Positions 25,951-35,500 of a DNA stretch of 64,000 bases are shown one piece after another (the stretch's first letter is position 1; each line of letters begins with the position of its first letter). The notes beneath the pieces are model-generated. The model was not told where the DNA came from. It saw nothing but the letters and a program-made list of their open reading frames with translations, and ran no database searches. The stretch comes from an uncultured Actinomycetes bacterium (GTDB lineage Bacteria > Actinomycetota > Actinomycetes > Mycobacteriales > Nakamurellaceae), in the NCBI GenBank assembly GCA_937926105.1, contig CALANS010000066.1, positions 62,001 through 126,000 of the forward strand, read 5' to 3'. Position numbers and translations under genes: made by a program.

Positions 25951-27154
25951 CTAGCTGCTGAGACTGCGAGTCAGCCACCGGCTCACTGACCAGCGCCCGC
26001 TCGAGATCCGCCCGCAGGTCGGCAACCGACTCCAGCCCGATGGACAGCCGCACGATTCCCGCGCCCGGACGAACCTCGGGCGGCACCGGCCGATGCGTCA
26101 GCGACGCCGGGTGCTGGATCAGCGAGTCGACACCGCCCAGGGACACCGCGTGGGTGAACATCCGTACCCCGCCAGTGAGCTGTGCCGCCTGCGCGAAGCC
26201 GCCCGCCAGCTCGATCGAGATCATCGCGCCCGGCCCGCGCATCTGCCTGCCGACCAACGACTCCGGATCGCAACTGCCCAGCCCGGGATAGCAGACGCGC
26301 GAGACCTCGGGCCGAGTCGCCAGCCAGCCCGCCAACTCCTGCGCCGTCGCCTGCTGGGCCCGGACCCGGACCGGCAGCGTGGCCAGGCCGCGGTGCAGCA
26401 GGTAGCCCGCGAGCGGGTGCAGCAGGGCCCCCGTCACCGCCCGAACCCGGCGCAACGCCGCCGCCCACCGCGCCGATGCCGCCACCACCCCGCCGACGAC
26501 GTCCCCGTGCCCACCCAGATACTTGGTCGCCGAGTGCAGCACCAGGTCGGCCCCCAGCGCCGCCGGGTTCTGCAGCACCGGGGTGGCAAAGGTGTTGTCC
26601 ACCAGGACGGGTCGGCCGGCCGACGCCCTCGTCACCGCCTCGATGTCCACCAGTTCGAGGGTCGGGTTCGCCGGCGTCTCGATCACCACCAGGCAGGTGT
26701 CCTCGCGCACCGCGGTGGCCACCTCATGCGCGGCGCAATAGGTGACGTCCACGTCCAACAGTCCGGATCCGAGCAGGTGGTCGGTGCCCCCGTACAGCGG
26801 GCGCACGGCGACCACGTGCCGGCCACCGATTTCGGTGGTGGCCGCCAACACGGTTGCCGTCACCGCCGCCATGCCGGAGGCGAACGCCACGGCCTCGTCG
26901 GTACCCTCCAACGCCGCCAATCCGGACTCGAATCGCGCCACCGTGGGATTCCACAGCCGCGCGTAGACGTTGCCTCCGTCCGTCGGATGCCCGCCGGATG
27001 CCATCGACTCGTACGACAGTCCTCCGGCGTCGATGTCCGGCAGCGGGTTGGTGGACGACAGGTCGATCGGCGGGGTGTGCACGCCCAGCGCGGCCAGGTC
27101 GTCCCGGCCGGCATGCACCGCCAGCGAATCGAAGCTCATCTCGGCGCTTGTCAT
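25934..27154 (-). CDS. Cys/Met metabolism PLP enzyme (cystathionine gamma-lyase / methionine gamma-lyase-like)
   Basis: 406 residues of the trans-sulfuration PLP family. YARLWNPTVARFESGLAALEG (about 64-84), FASGMAAVTA (91-100), DNTFATPVLQNP (186-197) and SATKYLGGHGD with Schiff-base Lys211 are all clear. The position that carries the active-site Cys in Pseudomonas methionine gamma-lyase (LYGC) reads LYGG here, so substrate range cannot be read from that residue. The divergent Lrp gene recalls the mdeA-mdeR arrangement for methionine breakdown, but a cystathionine enzyme is also possible. ATG 27154 was chosen because the family N terminus (FDSLAVHAG) begins right after it. Its last codons lie in a tandem repeat. 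Confidence 0.88.
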   Translation of the reverse strand: MTSAEMSFDSLAVHAGRDDLAALGVHTPPIDLSSTNPLPDIDAGGLSYESMASGGHPTDGGNVYARLWNPTVARFESGLAALEGTDEAVAFASGMAAVTATVLAATTEIGGRHVVAVRPLYGGTDHLLGSGLLDVDVTYCAAHEVATAVREDTCLVVIETPANPTLELVDIEAVTRASAGRPVLVDNTFATPVLQNPAALGADLVLHSATKYLGGHGDVVGGVVAASARWAAALRRVRAVTGALLHPLAGYLLHRGLATLPVRVRAQQATAQELAGWLATRPEVSRVCYPGLGSCDPESLVGRQMRGPGAMISIELAGGFAQAAQLTGGVRMFTHAVSLGGVDSLIQHPASLTHRPVPPEVRPGAGIVRLSIGLESVADLRADLERALVSEPVADSQSQQLVAARG

Positions 27155-27260
27155 GCGACCATCATGACTGGTTTCTGCGGCAGTAGCAGCATACGATGAC
27201 TGATCCGCGAACACTGTGCGGCAGCTGCTGCAGATCCTTCACCCAAACCAGGAGGCCCCG
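27155..27260. promoter_or_regulatory. Divergent promoter region with a repeated 16-mer
   Basis: Between the PLP enzyme and its Lrp regulator two related 16-mers, TGCGGCAGTAGCAGCA (27176-27191) and TGCGGCAGCTGCTGCA (27217-27232), agree at 13 of 16 positions and lie 41 bp apart, about four helical turns. This is the kind of phased spacing Lrp-family octamers use. Assignment as operators is inferred. Confidence 0.5.
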
Positions 27261-27743
27261 GTGTCGGCACCGAAGATTCCGCGCGGCCCCGTGACGTTGG
27301 ACGACACGGACCGGGCGCTGTTGGCCGAGCTCGTGGCCGATGGCCGGATGACCAATGCGGCGCTGGCGGCCCGAGTAGGCATCGCGGAGTCGACCTGTCT
27401 GGGGCGGGTCCGTGCGCTGCGGGATGCGGGGGTCATCACCGGGATCCATGCCAGGGTCGACCCCGCGGCGCTGGGGCTGCCCATCCAGGCAGTGATCAAG
27501 GTCCGGCTTTCCAGTCACAACCCCGATCACGTGCTGCGCTTCCACGGCGTGCTGCCCACCATCCCCGGGCTGCTCACGGCCTTCCACGTCGCCGGCGCGG
27601 ACGACTACCTGCTGCACGTCGCGGTGGACAGCCCGGCGGCGCTGCGCTCGTTCATCCTGGAGAACCTCACGGTGCAGCCGGGGGTGGCGCACACCGAGAC
27701 GCAGCTGGTGTTCGAGGTGGTGCCGGGAGCCGGGGTGGTGTAA
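27261..27743 (+). CDS. Lrp/AsnC family transcriptional regulator
   Basis: 160 residues. HTH at about 10-58 (LDDTDRALLAELVADGRMTNAALAARVGIAESTCLGRVRALRDAGVI), then the ligand-binding RAM domain (GLPIQAVIKVRLSSHNPDHV to HTETQLVFEVV). AGGAGG precedes GTG 27261 by 7 nt and fixes the start; an in-frame GTG at 27216 adds sequence without homology. It is divergent from the Cys/Met PLP enzyme and most likely controls it in response to an amino acid. Confidence 0.9.
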   Translation: MSAPKIPRGPVTLDDTDRALLAELVADGRMTNAALAARVGIAESTCLGRVRALRDAGVITGIHARVDPAALGLPIQAVIKVRLSSHNPDHVLRFHGVLPTIPGLLTAFHVAGADDYLLHVAVDSPAALRSFILENLTVQPGVAHTETQLVFEVVPGAGVV

Positions 27744-27811
27744 GGCCGGGCATCCACCGCAGCCGGGGCTTCCGCCGCAAGATCTGCTGGAAATCGACGG
27801 CCGGTCTGTCT

Positions 27812-27831
27812 CAAGATCACCGCCACCTGCG
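27812..27831. repeat. Conserved-loop element core, copy C
   Basis: CAAGATCACCGCCACCTGCG, identical over all 20 bases to the loop of copy B at 32382-32401 and related to copy A. No flanking inverted arms are visible, so this is probably a decayed copy. It lies in the 171-bp gap between the Lrp regulator and the flavoprotein gene. Confidence 0.65.
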
Positions 27832-27914
27832 AAAACGCTCGGCGAGCCGAATCGGGACGTCACTTTACGGCGCCGCCCGATGCGAACCAGACCTGAACGG
27901 GCACCCTGGAGGGC

Positions 27915-29417
27915 ATGACTGAATTCGATGTGATCGTGATCGGGGCCGGGCCGGTCGGCGAGAATGTGGCCGACTACGCGCACCAGGGCGGGCTGTCGGT
28001 GGCCGTGGTGGAATCCGAGCTGGTCGGCGGCGAGTGCTCGTACTGGGCCTGCATCCCCAGCAAGGCGCTGCTGCGCCCCGTTCACGCGGTGGCGGCGGCG
28101 GCCCGGGTGGACGGGGCGCGACAGGCGGTGACGGGTCCGCCGGACGCGGCCGCGGCGCTGGCCCGGCGTGACTCGTTCGTCTCCGACTACGACGATGCGG
28201 GTCAAGTGTCCTGGTTGGAGGGCGCCGGGTTGACCCTGGTGCGGGGGCATGCCCAGTTGGCGGGCGAGCGGCGGGTCCTCGTGACGACCAGCAGCGGCGG
28301 GGGCAGCGGGGTAGACCCGGACGCGGGCGGGCGCCCCGGCGACGGCTATTCGGCGCGGACCGTGGAACTGACGGCCCGGCACGCGGTGGTGGTATGCACA
28401 GGGTCCGCCGCGTCGTTGCCCCCGATCGACGGGCTGGCGACCGCACGGCCGTGGACCAGCCGCGAGGTGACCGGGATGAAGCGCGTGCCCCGCCGGCTGG
28501 CAGTGATCGGCGGCGGTGTGGTCGCCTGCGAGATGGCCACCGCCGCGGCGGGTCTCGGCGCCGACCAGGTGACCATGCTGGTACGCGGCGACAAGCTACT
28601 GGAGCGGCTGGAGCCGTTCGCCGGCGAGGCGGTGCTCGACGCGCTGCGGGAGCGCGGGGTGGACGTCCGACTGGGATCGAGCGCGACCCGAGTCGTCCGC
28701 GCCCCTGGGGACTCGGACGACGACCCGGCGCCGGTCACGCTCGAGTTGGACGACGGCAGCACCCTGCAGGCCGATGAGGTGCTTGTCGCGGCCGGGCGCC
28801 GACCCCGCACCGACGACCTGGGCGTGGATTCGGTGGGGCTCCAGCCGGGCAGGCCGCTGGCCACCGAGGCCGGGGGCGCGGTGCGGGGCGTCGCCGGTGG
28901 ATGGCTGTTCGCGGCCGGCGACGTCACCGGCGAGGTGCTGCTCACCCACCAGGGCAAGTACCAGGCGCGACTTTTGGGCGACCGGCTGGCGGCGCAGGCC
29001 CGGGGTGAGCAGCCGGATCTGTCGCGGTGGGGGCGGCACCTGCCGACGGCCGACGACGCTGCGGTGCCGCAGGTGATCTTCACCGACCCCGAGGTGGCAT
29101 TCGTCGGCCTGACCGAGCAGCAGGCGGCCGAGCGGGGGCTGCGCACCCGGATGGTCAGCTATCCGCTCGGGCATGTGGCCGGCGCCGCCCTGCAGGCGGA
29201 CGGCTACGCCGGCCGGGCCGCGCTGCTGGTCGACACCGACCGGAACGTGCCGGTCGGGGTGACGTTCGTCGGCCAGGATGTCGCCGAGTTGCTGCACGCG
29301 GCAACGATCGCGGTGGTCGGCGAGGTGCCGATCGACCGGTTGTGGCATGCGGTGCCGGCGTTCCCCACCATGAGCGAGGTCTGGTTGCGGCTGCTGGAGG
29401 AGTACCGCAAGCCCTGA
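27915..29417 (+). CDS. FAD-dependent pyridine nucleotide-disulfide oxidoreductase
   Basis: 500 residues of the lipoamide dehydrogenase/mercuric reductase class. [16 protein letters not shown] (about 4-19) binds [19 protein letters not shown] (about 40-55) has the redox CX4C pair, [15 protein letters not shown] (about 194-208) binds NAD(P)[18 protein letters not shown] (about 335-351) is the second FAD motif, and [11 protein letters not shown] (about 477-487) has the C-terminal His-Glu dyad. No dehydrogenase E1/E2 or mer genes lie nearby, so the partner disulfide is unknown. Residues about 130-145 are a Gly-rich insert. It ends against a bidirectional hairpin. Confidence 0.9.
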   Translation: MTEFDVIVIGAGPVGENVADYAHQGGLSVAVVESELVGGECSYWACIPSKALLRPVHAVAAAARVDGARQAVTGPPDAAAALARRDSFVSDYDDAGQVSWLEGAGLTLVRGHAQLAGERRVLVTTSSGGGSGVDPDAGGRPGDGYSARTVELTARHAVVVCTGSAASLPPIDGLATARPWTSREVTGMKRVPRRLAVIGGGVVACEMATAAAGLGADQVTMLVRGDKLLERLEPFAGEAVLDALRERGVDVRLGSSATRVVRAPGDSDDDPAPVTLELDDGSTLQADEVLVAAGRRPRTDDLGVDSVGLQPGRPLATEAGGAVRGVAGGWLFAAGDVTGEVLLTHQGKYQARLLGDRLAAQARGEQPDLSRWGRHLPTADDAAVPQVIFTDPEVAFVGLTEQQAAERGLRTRMVSYPLGHVAGAALQADGYAGRAALLVDTDRNVPVGVTFVGQDVAELLHAATIAVVGEVPIDRLWHAVPAFPTMSEVWLRLLEEYRKP

Positions 29418-29449
29418 TCGGAGCAATCCCTCAGGTTCGCGGATCGGAG

Positions 29450-29485
29450 GCACGGTCTGGGGCGTGATCGGGCCCCAGACCGTGC
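29450..29485. terminator. Bidirectional terminator between convergent genes
   Basis: Perfect 14-bp stem (29450-29463, 29472-29485) with an 8-nt loop. It sits 33 nt past the flavoprotein stop and ends 2 bp before the stop of the converging MFS gene, so it serves both directions. Confidence 0.75.
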
Positions 29486-29486
29486 T

Positions 29487-30893
29487 TCAGATCCGGGAGC
29501 CTCCCCCGGTGAGCGCGGGTCGGCCGCGCATCAGGGCGGCGGCCAGCGCGGCACCGGCCAGGGCGACCCCCGCGGCGACCAGCATGGCCGCATGCACGCC
29601 CGCCACGAAGGGTGCCGGCGTGCCGCCGGCCGGCAGGAACGAGCCCAGCACCGCCACCCCGAACACTCCGCCCACCAGCCGGGCGGTCAGGTTCGTCGAC
29701 GAGGCCATCCCGGCGCGCTGCGGCGGCACTGCGGCGAGCGCAGCGGCCGCCATCGGAGTGGACAGCAGTCCGTAGCCCAACCCGATGATCGCGAACGGCG
29801 CGATCACCTCGCCGTAGTCGGCCGCCGCACCGACGGTCAGCGTCAGCAGCGACCCGACCGCCAGCAGCGCAGCGCCCGTCGCTAGCGGCAGCCGGTGCCC
29901 GGTCCGGTGCATCACCCGCCCGATCAGCGGGCCGACCACGACGAAGACCACGGTCAGCGGCAGGAACCGGAACCCGGCAGCGAGCGCCGACAACCCCTGC
30001 GCCTGCTGGAACAGCAGCGAGAACACGAACAGCGCGCCGATGGTGACGAAACCCATCACCAGCCCGTTGGCATTGACCGCGGCGTAGTCCCCGCGCCGGA
30101 ACAGGCCCAGCTGCAGCACCGGGTCCTCCCGCCGCCGTTCCGCCGCGACGAACAGAGCGCCGGCGAGCAACCCCGCCGCGAGCAACGTCACCGATATTCT
30201 CGCTCCGAAGCCCAGCCGCCCGCCCTCGATCGCGCCGCCAGCCAGCAATGCCAACGCCAACGACCCGAGCAACTGGCCGCGCAGGTCCAGACCGCCGGAA
30301 TGCGACCCGCCGGTCTCCGGCACCGCCAGCACCGTCAGCACCGCGATTGCCGCCGCCACCGGCACGTTCACAGCGAACACCGCCCGCCAGCCCAGCGCCG
30401 ACACCAGCAGACCGCCGAGCACCGGGCCGATCACCAGCGAGCTGCCCGCTGCGCTGGCCCAGATTCCCACCGCCTGCGCCCGCCGGCGTGGCTCGGTAAA
30501 GGTGTGGGTCAGGATCGCCAGGGTGGCAGGCAGTTCCAGCGCCGCGCCGGCACCCTGCAGCACCCGGAACGCCACCAGCAGGCCGGCCGACGGCGCCACC
30601 GCGCACAACGCCGAGCCGAGCGCGAACAGCCCCAGCCCGGTCAGGTACACCCGGCGATGCCCGCTGCGATCACCGATCCGGCCGCCGATCAACAGTAACG
30701 ACGCGACCGCCAGGTTGTAGCCGTCCACCACCCACTGCAGCCCGGTAACGGACGCCCCGGTCGAGGTGCCGATGTCCGGCAGCGCCACGTTCACAATGGT
30801 CAGGTCCAATTGCAGCAAGAACTGGCCCATCGACACCGCGAGCAGCACCAGTGCCGGCCGGGCCGTTCGAACGGGAGCGTCGGAGATCACCAT
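29487..30893 (-). CDS. MFS transporter, DHA2 (14-TMS) family
   Basis: About 468 residues with 14 hydrophobic segments. Motif D1 LDLTIVNVALPDI (about 31-43), motif A GGRIGDRSGHRRVYLTGL (about 72-89) and the drug-antiporter motif C region GPVLGGLLVSALGWRAVFAVN are clear. DHA2 proteins export drugs or dyes by proton antiport. It is divergent from an ArsR-type regulator with a shared dyad, so induction by the exported compound is likely. ATG 30893 is preferred over a GTG three codons earlier. Substrate not predictable. Confidence 0.93.
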   Translation of the reverse strand: MVISDAPVRTARPALVLLAVSMGQFLLQLDLTIVNVALPDIGTSTGASVTGLQWVVDGYNLAVASLLLIGGRIGDRSGHRRVYLTGLGLFALGSALCAVAPSAGLLVAFRVLQGAGAALELPATLAILTHTFTEPRRRAQAVGIWASAAGSSLVIGPVLGGLLVSALGWRAVFAVNVPVAAAIAVLTVLAVPETGGSHSGGLDLRGQLLGSLALALLAGGAIEGGRLGFGARISVTLLAAGLLAGALFVAAERRREDPVLQLGLFRRGDYAAVNANGLVMGFVTIGALFVFSLLFQQAQGLSALAAGFRFLPLTVVFVVVGPLIGRVMHRTGHRLPLATGAALLAVGSLLTLTVGAAADYGEVIAPFAIIGLGYGLLSTPMAAAALAAVPPQRAGMASSTNLTARLVGGVFGVAVLGSFLPAGGTPAPFVAGVHAAMLVAAGVALAGAALAAALMRGRPALTGGGSRI

Positions 30894-30914
30894 GCCGACC
30901 ACACTGCCGCGGAA

Positions 30915-30938
30915 ACGCTTCGGCCGGCGCCGAAGTGT
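30915..30938. promoter_or_regulatory. Operator-like dyad between MFS and ArsR-type regulator
   Basis: CTTCGGC (30918-30924), 4 nt, GCCGAAG (30929-30935); pairing extends outward to 10 bp with one G-T pair. It lies between the two divergent starts, 23 bp upstream of the regulator ATG, and covers the expected promoters of both genes. Confidence 0.55.
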
Positions 30939-30958
30939 CCGCGCGCTACCGTCGAATC

Positions 30959-31747
30959 ATGCAGACAGAGGTGGACGTCTCGGTGCCGGCCGGCCTGCTG
31001 GCCGATCCGGCCCGGGCCAGGCTGATGATGGCGCTGACCGACGGCCGCGCCCTGCCGGCCAGCGTCCTCGCGTCCGAGGCGGGAGTCTCTCCCTCCACGG
31101 CGTCCGAGCACCTGGCGAAGCTGCTCGCCGCCGGTCTGCTGGCAGTGCGCGCCGAGGGCCGGCACCGCTACTACCGGATCACCGATCCCCGTGTGGTGCA
31201 GGCGATCGAGTCGCTGGCACAGCTGGCACCGGCCACGCCGATCCGATCGCTGCGCCAGGGCACCCGTGCCGAAGCGCTGCGCCGATCCAGGCTGTGCTAC
31301 GACCACGTCGCCGGCCGGCTTGGCGTGGCGCTGATGGCCTCGCTTATCGAGGTGGGGGCGATTTCCGGCGGTGACGGGCATCATCACCCGGACGCCGCGC
31401 CAACGGATCGACTGTCGGCGCCGGGGCACGACGTGGACTACCGGATCACCGACCGGGGCGCCACCCTGATGGCGAACTTCGGCGTCGATATGGACTCACT
31501 GGGCGCGCGGCGCCGCCCGCTGGTGCGCTACTGCCTGGACTGGACCGAGCAGGATCACCACCTCGCCGGCAGTCTGGGTGCCGCCATCACCTCACGCATG
31601 CTGGAACTCGGCTGGCTGCAACCGATGTCCATCCCCCGAGCGGTGCGTCTGACCTCGCTCGGACGGGGCGGCATGGCGGAGCGCTTCGGCGTGCGACTGG
31701 ACGACGCGACGGTGACGACGCCGACCCGACGGGTCGTGCCCGCGTAG
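30959..31747 (+). CDS. ArsR-type winged-helix transcriptional regulator
   Basis: 262 residues. Residues about 8-80 are an ArsR winged helix (LLADPARARLMMALTDGRALPASVLASEAGVSPSTASEHLAKLLAAGLL, wing RAEGRHRYYRI). The C-terminal 150 residues contain RLCYDHVAGRLGVALMASL and YCLDWTEQDHHLAGSLGAAI, a repeated Cys/His/Gly pattern known from longer actinobacterial ArsR proteins; ligand unknown. TACCGT ends 6 nt before ATG 30959, so the mRNA is probably leaderless. It should repress the divergent MFS exporter. Confidence 0.87.
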   Translation: MQTEVDVSVPAGLLADPARARLMMALTDGRALPASVLASEAGVSPSTASEHLAKLLAAGLLAVRAEGRHRYYRITDPRVVQAIESLAQLAPATPIRSLRQGTRAEALRRSRLCYDHVAGRLGVALMASLIEVGAISGGDGHHHPDAAPTDRLSAPGHDVDYRITDRGATLMANFGVDMDSLGARRRPLVRYCLDWTEQDHHLAGSLGAAITSRMLELGWLQPMSIPRAVRLTSLGRGGMAERFGVRLDDATVTTPTRRVVPA

Positions 31748-31756
31748 CCGGCTCGG

Positions 31757-32302
31757 TCAGCCGCCGGCGAGGTGGGTGACGAATCGACGCACCTGGGCCG
31801 CGGATCGAAGCCGGATACACGACGGTCCACCGGAGCGCCCGTCCCGCTCCGCCTGCAGCGCGCGTTGGTGATACACGCCCCGATGCCTCCAGGCCCACAG
31901 CACGATGTTCTCGTCGGGATCGCGCCGGATCAGGTTGCGCAGCTGTTCTCGGTTGCCGTTCCACAGTTCCCGCCGGGTGATGCCTCGCCACAGCGTCCGG
32001 CGCAGCAACCGAGCCATCGTCACCACCGTCGGCAGGTCGAGCGCAATCCGCAGGTCGGCGGCCTCGGCGACCAGGGTCCCGAGCTTGCCCTGATAGTTGC
32101 CGTCGATCACCCACCGCGGCTGCCGCAGCTGCACCGCGACGGCCGCGCGGAACTCCTCGGTCGGGGCCGGCGTCCAGCCGGGGCCGTGGTGCAACGCGTC
32201 CAGCTCCAGATAGGGCATCCCCAGCTTCGCCGCCACCGTGCGGCCCAGGGTGGACTTGCCCGATCCGGGCGGCCCGGTGATCCAGATTCGTGACGGCGAC
32301 AC
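31757..32302 (-). CDS. P-loop NTPase, adenylate kinase/topology-modulation-like
   Basis: 181 residues. RIWITGPPGSGKSTLGRTVAAKLG (Walker A at about 11-18), then YLELDALHHGPGWTPAP and WVIDGNYQGKLG, the set seen in FlaR-like/AAA_17 putative kinases. RRTLWRGITRRELWNGNREQLRNL gives the Arg-rich lid. Target of phosphorylation unknown. The GTG start at 32302 follows TAGGCT by 8 nt. It is divergent from the alpha-2-macroglobulin-like gene, with a palindromic repeat element in between. Confidence 0.85.
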   Translation of the reverse strand: MSPSRIWITGPPGSGKSTLGRTVAAKLGMPYLELDALHHGPGWTPAPTEEFRAAVAVQLRQPRWVIDGNYQGKLGTLVAEAADLRIALDLPTVVTMARLLRRTLWRGITRRELWNGNREQLRNLIRRDPDENIVLWAWRHRGVYHQRALQAERDGRSGGPSCIRLRSAAQVRRFVTHLAGG

Positions 32303-32352
32303 GGTGGGCCAGCCTACGACGCCGACCCGGGCGGCGCTGCGTGCCGCCGGCG

Positions 32353-32445
32353 GAGTCTGAAAATCTGCCCCCAGATGACACCAAGATCACCGCCACCTGC
32401 GGCGACACCGGATCGCCACGAATCTGGCGGCAGGTTTTCAGACTC
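32353..32445. repeat. Conserved-loop hairpin element, copy B
   Basis: 24-nt arms (32353-32376, 32422-32445) match at 22 of 24 positions and enclose a 45-nt loop holding CAAGATCACCGCCACCTGCG then GCGACACCGG. The loop is shared with copies A and C, the stem is not. Here it lies between two divergent start codons, where a terminator would make no sense; this argues for a mobile or regulatory element. Confidence 0.75.
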
Positions 32446-32534
32446 GCCCTCCCGTCCCCGCCGACCCCCGTGCAACCCGTCGGGCCGCGACGTCCGTCCG
32501 GGCAGTGCATGCATCGCGCGACGGGGAGGACGAC

Positions 32535-35500
32535 ATGGCAGCAGGACCGACCGCACGGGCCCGGCGCCGGTGGCTGGCCGCCGGCGCTCTGGCGGTGGCG
32601 CTGGTCACCACGCTCGCGCTGATCGGCGGCCGTGCGCCGCAGGACGCGCAGCCCCAGCCCACCGGACCGGGCGGCCCCTCGGACGGCACGCCGGGCCCGA
32701 CCACGGTCCGCCCCGGACCGGGCGGCTATGCCGTGCTGCCGGCCGGATTCTCGGTGCGCGCCGGCACCCCCGCCCCGGCCGACAACCCGAACCCGACGGT
32801 GCTGGACGGCACACCGCTGCCCGACGGCATCCTCGCCCACATCCTCGGCCGGCTGCCCGCCTGGCACGGCGAATCCGGCACCGACTTCTCCTGGCCCGCA
32901 CAGTCACTGACCAAGCCCACCGCCGGATCGACCATCACGCAGACCTTCCCCGCCCCCGCCGACAGCCAGAATCCGCCCAGCGCCCCGAAACCGCCGCCCG
33001 CCGGGCCGCTGCAGGTGGTGCGCATCCAGCCGCAGGGCGACGTGACGATCGCGCCATTCATCAGCATCACCTTCAACCAGCCCATGGTGCCGGTCGCGAC
33101 CGTCGGCACAGTCGGCAAGCTCCCTGAGTCCACAGTGCCAGCCCGGATCAGCCCCGCGGTCCCCGGGCACTGGGACTGGATCGGTACCAGCACGCTGCGC
33201 TTCTCCGCCGACTCCGACACCGTGGACCGGCTTCCGATGGCCACGACCTTCACCGTCACCGTTCCGGCCGGCACCATCTCCGTCACCAAAGGCGCGCTGG
33301 CGAAGGACGTCTCGGCGACCTTCAGCACCCCGGCCCCCGAGGTGCAAACCTTCACCCCCGACCCGCAAACCCCCACCGAGCTACAACCCGTCATGGTCGC
33401 GGTGTTCAACCAGCGGGTCGATCCGGCAACGGTGTTGAAGACGGTGACGGTGACGGCGAACGGCACCTCGCAACCGATCAGGATCGCCACCGCCGCCGAG
33501 ATCGCCGCCGACAGTAGCGCTTCGGCGACCATGAGCGCCGCTCCGGACGGTCGGGCCGTCGCCTTCGTCCCACAGCATGACCTGCCCGCCGACACCACCG
33601 CGATGGTCACCGTTGCGGCCGGCACCCGCGGCGCCGAGGGTCCGCTGACCAGCCGGAAGGACGCAGCCTTTACCGTTCATACCCGCGCCGCGCTCACCCT
33701 GAAGAGCGTCGACTGTCCCGGATCGCCATGCCAGCCGGGCAGCCAGATCCTGCTCAATTTCACCAACCCGCTGAACACCGACGCGTTCGACCCCGGCTCG
33801 GTCACCGTCGACCCGGCGATTCCCGGTGGGGCGTCGATCTCCGCGTCCGGCCCCATGATCGTGATCTCTGGGGCGACGCAGGCCAACACCCGCTACCGGG
33901 TGACCGTGCGGGCCGGGCTGAAGGACACCTTCGGTCAGCGCCTGGCGAAGGACGCCGGCGGCACGGTGCAGATCGGGCATGCCAGCACCCAGATCTATCC
34001 GTTCCCGACCCCGGTCACCACACTGGACCCGGCCACCCAGGCCAGCACCGTCACCGTCACCGTCACCACCGTGAACATCACTCGGTTCCGGGAGCGGGTC
34101 TTCGCTGTCGGGCTGAGCGACTGGGGCACCTACCGCGAGTGGTACCGGCGGGTCATGGAACTGCAGAACTACCACCCCGGCGGCGATCTGCAGCTACCAG
34201 CCTGGACCGTGCTGGCCGATCGCACCGTGGCGGTGTCCGGCGGCGCGGACCGCACCGTGTCGACAGCGCTGGACCTCGGTGCCGCGCTGAAGGGCGACCG
34301 CACCCAGGCGGTGGTGCTCATCGAACCGATCGACCCGGTCTCGCCGCAGGACCAGTGGCAAATCCGGCCCACCGTCACCTGGGCCCAGGCGACAACCATG
34401 GCCGTTGACGCGATCTCGGACACCTCCAGCATGCGTGTCTGGGTCACCGATCTGACCACCGGCGACCCGGTTGCCGGTGCGAGCGTGGTGCGGCTGGACG
34501 GCTCCGGGCAGCGCCTCGGCGACACCGTCACCACCGACGCGCACGGCCTGGCGAGCCCCGAACTGGGCACCGCGGGCGCCAGCGCCCTGCTCGCCACCCG
34601 GGGCAACCAGACGGCCCTGCTACCCGGCGAGATGTGGGGCGGCAGTTGGCAATCCAGCCCGCAGACCGATCGCCTGTTGTGGTACGTCACCGATGATCGG
34701 CAGACCTACCGGCCCGGCGAGACGGTGTCGGTCAAGGGATGGGTCCGCCGTCAGGCCGGCGGCACCGACACCACGCTGAGCACCCCCGCGGCCGGCACAG
34801 TCTCCTGGACGGCGACCGACGGGTACGGCACGAAGATCGGTGACGGCAGCGCCCCGGTGGACCGGCTCGGCGGCTTCGATCTCACCCTGACCATTCCCGC
34901 GGGAGCCCATCTGGGCAGCGGCGACCTGAGTCTGAGCCTGGCCGGCGCCGGCACCGACAACCAGTTCGGCAACGACCACCCGTTCGCCATCGCGGACTAC
35001 CGGACGCCGGCGTTCGAAGTCGAGACCCACTCCGGCACCGGCGATCCGGCGGTGCGCGGCGCCGACCTTCCGGTGCAGACCGACGCGGACTACTACGCCG
35101 GCGGACCGGTCGCCGACGCCCCGGTCGACTGGCAGGTCAGCACCGCGCGGGCCAGCTACTCGCCGCCCGGCTGGAACGAGTTCACCTTCGGGATCTGGAC
35201 TCCCTGGTGGTATGGCGGGCCCTACGGTGCCTACGACACCGCGCCCACAGGGGACGTTGCCGGGCCGACCAGGCCGGGCATGGTGGCGCCATGCTGCCAG
35301 TACGGCGGTGACGACACCACCGTGCAGACGTTCCACGGCACCACCGACGGATCCGGCTCGGACTACCTCGCGGTCACCGTGGGCAACCTCGGCAAGGACA
35401 CCGACGGCCTGCCGGTGACGGTGCAAGCACAGGCCACCGTCACCGACCTCAACCGCCAGCAGATCGCCGGTACCGCCATGATTCTCGTGCACCCCGCCGA

